Shown: in pieces, positions 59,881-64,000 of the stretch | How positions within the stretch are numbered: the first letter of the stretch is position 1 | How the letters are laid out: each line of letters opens with the position of its first letter | Source: Lachnospiraceae bacterium | GTDB lineage: Bacteria; Bacillota; Clostridia; Lachnospirales; Lachnospiraceae | Direction of reading: 5' to 3' | DNA: 64,000 bases | Assembly (NCBI GenBank): GCA_017511045.1 | Contig: JAFWLM010000080.1 | Coordinates: 62,001 to 126,000, forward strand | The notes under the pieces: model-generated | The model's input: the letters and a program-made list of their open reading frames with translations, nothing else | Database searches by the model: none | What the model was told of the DNA's origin: nothing | Program-made: the position numbers and the translations under genes

Positions 59881-59909
59881 ATTATATCACATCCGTCTGC
59901 TCTGACCAA
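59881..59909 (-). promoter_or_regulatory. sigma-A promoter of the gerW operon
   Basis: -35 TTGGTC (59904-59909), 17-base spacer, perfect -10 TATAAT (59881-59886) on the minus strand. Confidence 0.7.
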
Positions 59910-59921
59910 TGGTTTCTGAAT

Positions 59922-59951
59922 AAAATCAGGGAGACCGATCGGCCTCCCTGA
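59922..59951 (-). terminator. terminator after the Asp/Lys-repeat membrane protein
   Basis: TCAGGGAG/CTCCCTGA with inner CCGATCGG, followed by TTTT on the minus strand. Confidence 0.85.
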
Positions 59952-59976
59952 CGAAAATGTTTTTTATAATGCTGAA

Positions 59977-60702
59977 TTAGTTCTGTCCGTCAAATTTATC
60001 TTTAACATCATCAACAACGTCTGCAGCTTTGTCTTTTGCATTCTCTGCAAATTCTTTCACATCACCGGCTACGTCTGCAGCTTTGTCTTTAACATCGTCA
60101 ACAACATCGCCTGCTTTATCAACAGCTTTGTCAGCGAATTCTTTTACATCACCTGCAACGTCAACAGCAGTGTCTTTTGCTTCTTTTGCAAGACCAACAA
60201 CGTCATCATCCATGTTCTTAACCTCAGCAGCCATATCACTTGCAATACCTGCGAAAGATACATCGCCGCCTGCAGATTTCTTGTTAAGAACTGCACCAAC
60301 GATAGCAAGCACCGGAACAGCCAGACCGAAAATGATCGATACGACTGTGGATCCGCCGCTGGAAATCGATGCGCCATTCATTCTTGCAAATGTGCCTGCT
60401 CCGATCAGAGTAATGATGAATCCAACCAGCTGAAGAACAATAACAATGATTGCCCAGACCATGCACTTCGTTGCATTCTCCGGTTTTCCGGAATTCTTTG
60501 TGCAGATAATACCGGCAATCAGTTCTGCGATACCTGCAAGGATCGTAATGATAATGCCCACGATCAGTCCGCCGGTTCCCGGATATCCGGATAAAACTGC
60601 AACTGCTGCGATCAGAATGATCGACATGATAATGCTCAGTGCTCCACCAACGATCATGATGATACCCATGATCTTAAGTAAAACTCTACCTCTAGCTTCC
60701 AT
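59977..60702 (-). CDS. four-helix membrane protein with amphipathic Asp/Lys/Ala repeat tail
   Basis: 241 residues. Four membrane helices (VLLKIMGIIMIVGGALSIIM and three more), then from about residue 160 an 11-to-14-residue-periodic tail (ADKAVDKAGDVVDDVKDKAA, DVAGDVKEFAENAKDKAADV) resembling LEA/apolipoprotein-like amphipathic helices. AGGAGG before the ATG. The tail might bind membrane or protect proteins under stress. Not assigned to a known function. Confidence 0.82.
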   Translation of the reverse strand: MEARGRVLLKIMGIIMIVGGALSIIMSIILIAAVAVLSGYPGTGGLIVGIIITILAGIAELIAGIICTKNSGKPENATKCMVWAIIVIVLQLVGFIITLIGAGTFARMNGASISSGGSTVVSIIFGLAVPVLAIVGAVLNKKSAGGDVSFAGIASDMAAEVKNMDDDVVGLAKEAKDTAVDVAGDVKEFADKAVDKAGDVVDDVKDKAADVAGDVKEFAENAKDKAADVVDDVKDKFDGQN

Positions 60703-60742
60703 AACATTTACCTCCTAAAAGTAATAAACATTTAACGGATTA

Positions 60743-60751
60743 ATAATAGCA
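60743..60751 (-). promoter_or_regulatory. extended -10 promoter of the repeat-tail membrane protein
   Basis: TGC-TATTAT on the minus strand, about 40 bases before the ATG at 60702; -35 TGGCAT is a weak match. Confidence 0.5.
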
Positions 60752-60818
60752 CAAATCAACTGATAATGCCATTAATAACTATTACTTTTTGCTTTTAAAT
60801 AACGTGAGAAACGCCGTC

Positions 60819-62480
60819 TTATTTCAATAGATGCAGTTTTCTGGCAACTGCAATGATCTTTGTTCCGCCTGGGAACATATAGAGTTCATCCACATCCACA
60901 ACCTTCAGAAGCAGGAGTGTTACGCCATAGATAATGATCGCAAGGATGATCGATAGGATCACTGCGATCGTGTTGCTGTGAAGGAGTTTGCGAAGACCGA
61001 GATTAATAAAGAATACACATACACCCATGATCAAAGAACAGATCGCAGGAAGAACAAAGGTCTTCACTTTTTCCTGCTTGTATCCTAAGTACTTCTTCAG
61101 GGATCTTGCGTTTAAAAAACATACGGTAAACGAGAAGATCATATCGCAGATAACAACTGCAAAGATATCGATTTTCAGGGTAAACAGCATGATCACCAGG
61201 ATCAGAGCATGAAATACCAATGCGATCGCCGAATGGAACACCGGAATCCGCATCTTATCGATGCCCTGCAGGATCGAGTTTGTGATCGTCGATAACGAAT
61301 ATAAAACAACGGAAATACATCCGATCATCAGCATCAGAGAGACCTTATCCGGATCCACACTCGTAGGGAACAGAAGATTAATGATCGGTTTTGCTAGCAC
61401 GCCAAGACCAACCGCGCAAGGCATGGCAACCATCATGGTCACTTTAATGGACGAGTCGATCTTCCGGATGACATTTCCTCTGTTGCCCTGCGTCACAGAC
61501 TTAACGACACTCGGGATCAGGGAAGAAGCCAGTGCGCTTGCAAGCGCAATCGGCACATTTACGATAAGACGGTAGTTTCCGGTAAACATACCGGTGAAAG
61601 TATCGATCATATCGTGATCCATGCCGCGTGCTTCCATGATATTACTGAACAGACCGGAATCAACAAGTCCTGTAAGATTATAGATCGTTGTACTTAGGAT
61701 GACCGGAATGATCGTAAGCACCAGCGTCTTTAAAATGCCGCCTAATGGTTCTTTTCCTTCTGTCTGGTCCTCCGTTATCTGTGCCTTCAAAGTCCTTCGA
61801 TAGAGGCAATATAAGACGATCAGGAAGACCAGCGCTGCTCCGGCACCGCAGACCGTACCAAGCGTTCCACCGGAGGCGCCCATTGCTTCCGGAATATTAT
61901 CAAATGAATACTTTGAAGCAGTTGTTGCTGTAAGTGCAGCCTTATAAAACGCGGTTGCCGCGATCAAAGAGACGGCTGCATTAACGATCTGCTCAAAGAT
62001 ATTGGAAAGTGCTGTCGGGACCATCGTTCCAAGCCCCTGGAAAAAGCCGCGCATAACACCGAGCACGGACATTATGATCAGGCCAAAGGAAAGTGTCCGG
62101 AGTGCGATCGCACTCTGAGGATAATTTAAGAGTTTTGCAAAGAAATCTGCGCCGAAATATGTGATCGCGAAAGCAGCAAGACCCAGACAAAGAGCAAACC
62201 CGATTGCAAACGCAAAGATCCTTCGGGTATTCTTATATTCTTTCAGGGTAACGCGGCGGGAGACCATTTTTGATACCGCCAGAGGCAGACTGTAGGAAGA
62301 TAAAAGGAGAAGGAAGGAATACACTTCAAAAGCGATCCCATAATAAGCAACGCCCTTTTCTCCTAAAATATTATTTAAAGGAACTCGATATAAGATGCCG
62401 ATCATCCTTACAATGATCGAAGAGACGCCTAAGATAGCGCCCTGCATCATAAAATTGCCTTTTTGCCTCTTTTTTGCCAT
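60819..62480 (-). CDS. polysaccharide/lipid flippase of the MATE-like SpoVB family
   Basis: 553 residues, about 14 membrane helices. GAILGVSSIIVRMIGILYRV, LPLAVSKMVSRRVTLKEYKN, RGFFQGLGTMVPTALSNIFE, CISVVLYSLSTITNSILQGI. SpoVB-type members move lipid-linked cell-wall precursors, including during spore cortex formation; other members are teichoic-acid or O-unit flippases. The ATG directly abuts the ybeY stop, so the two are coupled. Confidence 0.92.
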   Translation of the reverse strand: MAKKRQKGNFMMQGAILGVSSIIVRMIGILYRVPLNNILGEKGVAYYGIAFEVYSFLLLLSSYSLPLAVSKMVSRRVTLKEYKNTRRIFAFAIGFALCLGLAAFAITYFGADFFAKLLNYPQSAIALRTLSFGLIIMSVLGVMRGFFQGLGTMVPTALSNIFEQIVNAAVSLIAATAFYKAALTATTASKYSFDNIPEAMGASGGTLGTVCGAGAALVFLIVLYCLYRRTLKAQITEDQTEGKEPLGGILKTLVLTIIPVILSTTIYNLTGLVDSGLFSNIMEARGMDHDMIDTFTGMFTGNYRLIVNVPIALASALASSLIPSVVKSVTQGNRGNVIRKIDSSIKVTMMVAMPCAVGLGVLAKPIINLLFPTSVDPDKVSLMLMIGCISVVLYSLSTITNSILQGIDKMRIPVFHSAIALVFHALILVIMLFTLKIDIFAVVICDMIFSFTVCFLNARSLKKYLGYKQEKVKTFVLPAICSLIMGVCVFFINLGLRKLLHSNTIAVILSIILAIIIYGVTLLLLKVVDVDELYMFPGGTKIIAVARKLHLLK

Positions 62481-62960
62481 CTATCTTCGGATCTTCAGCA
62501 CTTCGTCCATGAGACGCTTCTGCTCGCTTTCCATGAGTTCAGCGTCCTCTTTTTTTATGTGGTCATAACCTATTAAGTGTAACATACTATGAACAATTAA
62601 GAAAGAAAGTTCCCGTTTTTGGCTGTGTCCGTATTTCTTTGCCTGCTCTTTCATGCGGCCTCCGCAGACAATGATATCGCCCAGGATCTCTTCGCCATCT
62701 CCATCCAGTTCAGCGTCAAACACGCCGGGTGTTTCATAATCAAAATACGGGAAGGAAAGAACATCTGTCACGCTGTCAATTCCTCTGTTTTCCCTGTTGA
62801 TGGACTGAATTACGGAAGGCGTAGTAAGGATAACATTCACCTCAAGCCCATCCGGCAGCTGTTTATCCTTTGCCACAGCACGCACAGCCTTTCGGATCAC
62901 CGGTGCGGGATCTCCAAAGTCATATGCAATTCGGGTCTCATTTTCGATATATATTTTCAT
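62481..62960 (-). CDS. ybeY: endoribonuclease YbeY
   Basis: Metal-dependent RNase for 16S rRNA maturation. 159 residues with the zinc motif FLIVHSMLHLIGYDH, preceded by SVTDVLSFPYFDYETPG and LGDIIVCGGRMKEQAKKYGH. Lies 37 bases after phoH, the usual order. Confidence 0.97.
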   Translation of the reverse strand: MKIYIENETRIAYDFGDPAPVIRKAVRAVAKDKQLPDGLEVNVILTTPSVIQSINRENRGIDSVTDVLSFPYFDYETPGVFDAELDGDGEEILGDIIVCGGRMKEQAKKYGHSQKRELSFLIVHSMLHLIGYDHIKKEDAELMESEQKRLMDEVLKIRR

Positions 62961-62997
62961 CTTCGTCTTTCTTTCATCTCCTCCGGAATACAGGAAA

Positions 62998-63978
62998 TCA
63001 CTTTTTCAAGCGGGCACTCTGCTTTTTCTCATACTCCTCATATGCCTGAACGATCTTCTGTACGACCGGATGACGAACCACGTCCACGCTTGTCAGGTTT
63101 ACCATGGCAATATCGTCTTCCACATTTTCTAATACCTTGATCGCAACATCCAGGCCGGAGATCTGCCCGTGAGGAAGGTCTTTCTGTGTTCTGTCTCCGG
63201 TTACGACTACCTTAGAACCAAAACCGATACGGGTTAAGAACATCTTCATCTGGGCAGGTGTTGTATTTTGAGCCTCATCAAGGATAATAAATGCGCTGTC
63301 CAGCGTACGTCCTCTCATATAGGCCAAAGGAGCCACTTCGATCAGTCCCTTTTCACTGTTTGCCAGATAGCTTTCCGCTCCCATGATCTGATAGATCGCA
63401 TCATAGAGCGGTCTGAGATAGGGATCGACTTTACTCTGCAGATCACCCGGAAGGAAACCTAAGTTTTCACCTGCCTCGATCGCCGGACGCGTAAGAATGA
63501 TCCGGTTCACATCGCCGCGTTTAAACGCATCGATCGCCATCGCCATTGCCAGATAGGTCTTACCTGTTCCGGCAGGGCCCAGGCCAAAAACGATCATATT
63601 CTTTTTGATCGCATCCACGTATGTTTTCTGGTTAAAAGTCTTCGGCTTGATCGGACGTCCGTTCACTGTACGGCAGACGATATCATCGTCCAGATCTGCG
63701 ATATGACTCTGCACACCGCCACGTTCCAAAGAGATCGCATAATCAATATTCTGTGTTGTGATACGTTCTCCCTTTCGTACCAGATTGACCAGATCTTCGA
63801 TAATATGTTTTGCCCGCACCGCATTTGTTTCATCACCAACGACCGTGATCTTAGAATCACGTGAAGTAATGTTCACAAATAAAGCTTTTTCGATTTTTTT
63901 GATATTCTCGTCGAGCTGACCAAAGACTTCTTTGATTTCCTGAGCAGAAAGCTCAGCTGTGGATTCAATAATGCTCAA
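62998..63978 (-). CDS. phoH: PhoH-family ATPase (YbeZ)
   Basis: 326 residues with an N-terminal KH-like part, Walker A in IVFGLGPAGTGKTYLAMAMA, LTRPAIEAGENLGFLPGDLQ, Walker B in FIILDEAQNTTPAQMKMFLT and VTGDRTQKDLPHGQISGLDV. Thought to act with YbeY on RNA. TTG start at 63978 with AAGGAG nine bases upstream. Confidence 0.96.
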   Translation of the reverse strand: MSIIESTAELSAQEIKEVFGQLDENIKKIEKALFVNITSRDSKITVVGDETNAVRAKHIIEDLVNLVRKGERITTQNIDYAISLERGGVQSHIADLDDDIVCRTVNGRPIKPKTFNQKTYVDAIKKNMIVFGLGPAGTGKTYLAMAMAIDAFKRGDVNRIILTRPAIEAGENLGFLPGDLQSKVDPYLRPLYDAIYQIMGAESYLANSEKGLIEVAPLAYMRGRTLDSAFIILDEAQNTTPAQMKMFLTRIGFGSKVVVTGDRTQKDLPHGQISGLDVAIKVLENVEDDIAMVNLTSVDVVRHPVVQKIVQAYEEYEKKQSARLKK

Positions 63979-64000
63979 TAATCCAATCTCCTTAAATACT

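Noticed and set aside
1..64000. Mobile element or prophage boundaries around the redox island
   Set aside because: No integrase, transposase, tRNA target or flanking direct repeat was seen. Base composition by eye is like that of the neighbours, so recent transfer is not shown.

Overview
The window looks like a chromosomal segment of an anaerobic, spore-forming Firmicute, most likely a Lachnospiraceae-type Clostridia. This rests on gene content and order: a dnaG-rpoD operon, infC-rpmI-rplT with an ATT start and leader RNA, class II aldolase followed by a PPi-dependent phosphofructokinase, GerW, a SpoVB/MATE-type flippase, and ybeY-phoH. There are no tRNAs, rRNAs, insertion sequences, phage genes or CRISPR arrays. 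Almost every housekeeping gene lies on the minus strand.

Layout. 0-8.6 kb: NADP-isocitrate dehydrogenase carrying a RepL-like winged-helix N-terminal domain in the same frame, the RNase P RNA gene, trmK, rpoD with a very long Lys/Ala-rich N-terminal extension, dnaG, a membrane protein, upp. 8.6-13 kb: orphan ribbon-helix-helix protein, LytR-CpsA-Psr (LCP) protein, a 40-residue membrane protein, dut, thiN. 13-29.8 kb: an accessory catabolic/redox island (below). 30-37.8 kb: polytopic membrane protein, glnS, rplT/rpmI/infC, formyltetrahydrofolate cyclo-ligase, holA, an FMN-binding split-barrel protein. 38-54.6 kb: comEC, GerMN lipoprotein, WalK/WalR-like two-component system, comEA, an orphan solute-binding protein, topA, dprA, comM, recG, a FakA-like kinase and Asp23. 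54.7-64 kb: rpmB, fba-pfp, the gerW operon, membrane proteins, flippase, ybeY, phoH.

The most unusual part is the island at 13.0-29.8 kb. It holds three paralogous iron-sulfur-flavoprotein-like proteins (flavodoxin fold, a four-Cys cluster motif and a C-terminal Cys4 ribbon), two fumarate-reductase-like FAD oxidoreductases, two URO-D-superfamily proteins, an AprA-like flavoprotein with a 66-residue 2[4Fe-4S] ferredoxin, an 85-residue partner, a CocE/NonD-type hydrolase, a GPH-family transporter and a LysR regulator. The layout suggests import and hydrolysis of an organic substrate followed by flavin/FeS electron transfer to or from the product. The substrate is unknown.

A 16-bp dyad, ACAAC-N6-GTTGT, occurs five times, all between 23.5 and 30 kb: at the lysR/hydrolase divergent promoter, in the lysR terminator, before the second URO-D gene, before the second FAD oxidoreductase, and before a TPR gene. 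It is the best candidate for the LysR operator and defines a putative regulon.

Other points of interest are a perfect WalR-type box in the comEA promoter, a histidine kinase that seems to start at an ATT codon inside the response-regulator gene, and a dyad over the -35 box of the comM promoter. All function calls come from reading sequence only; no similarity search was run.
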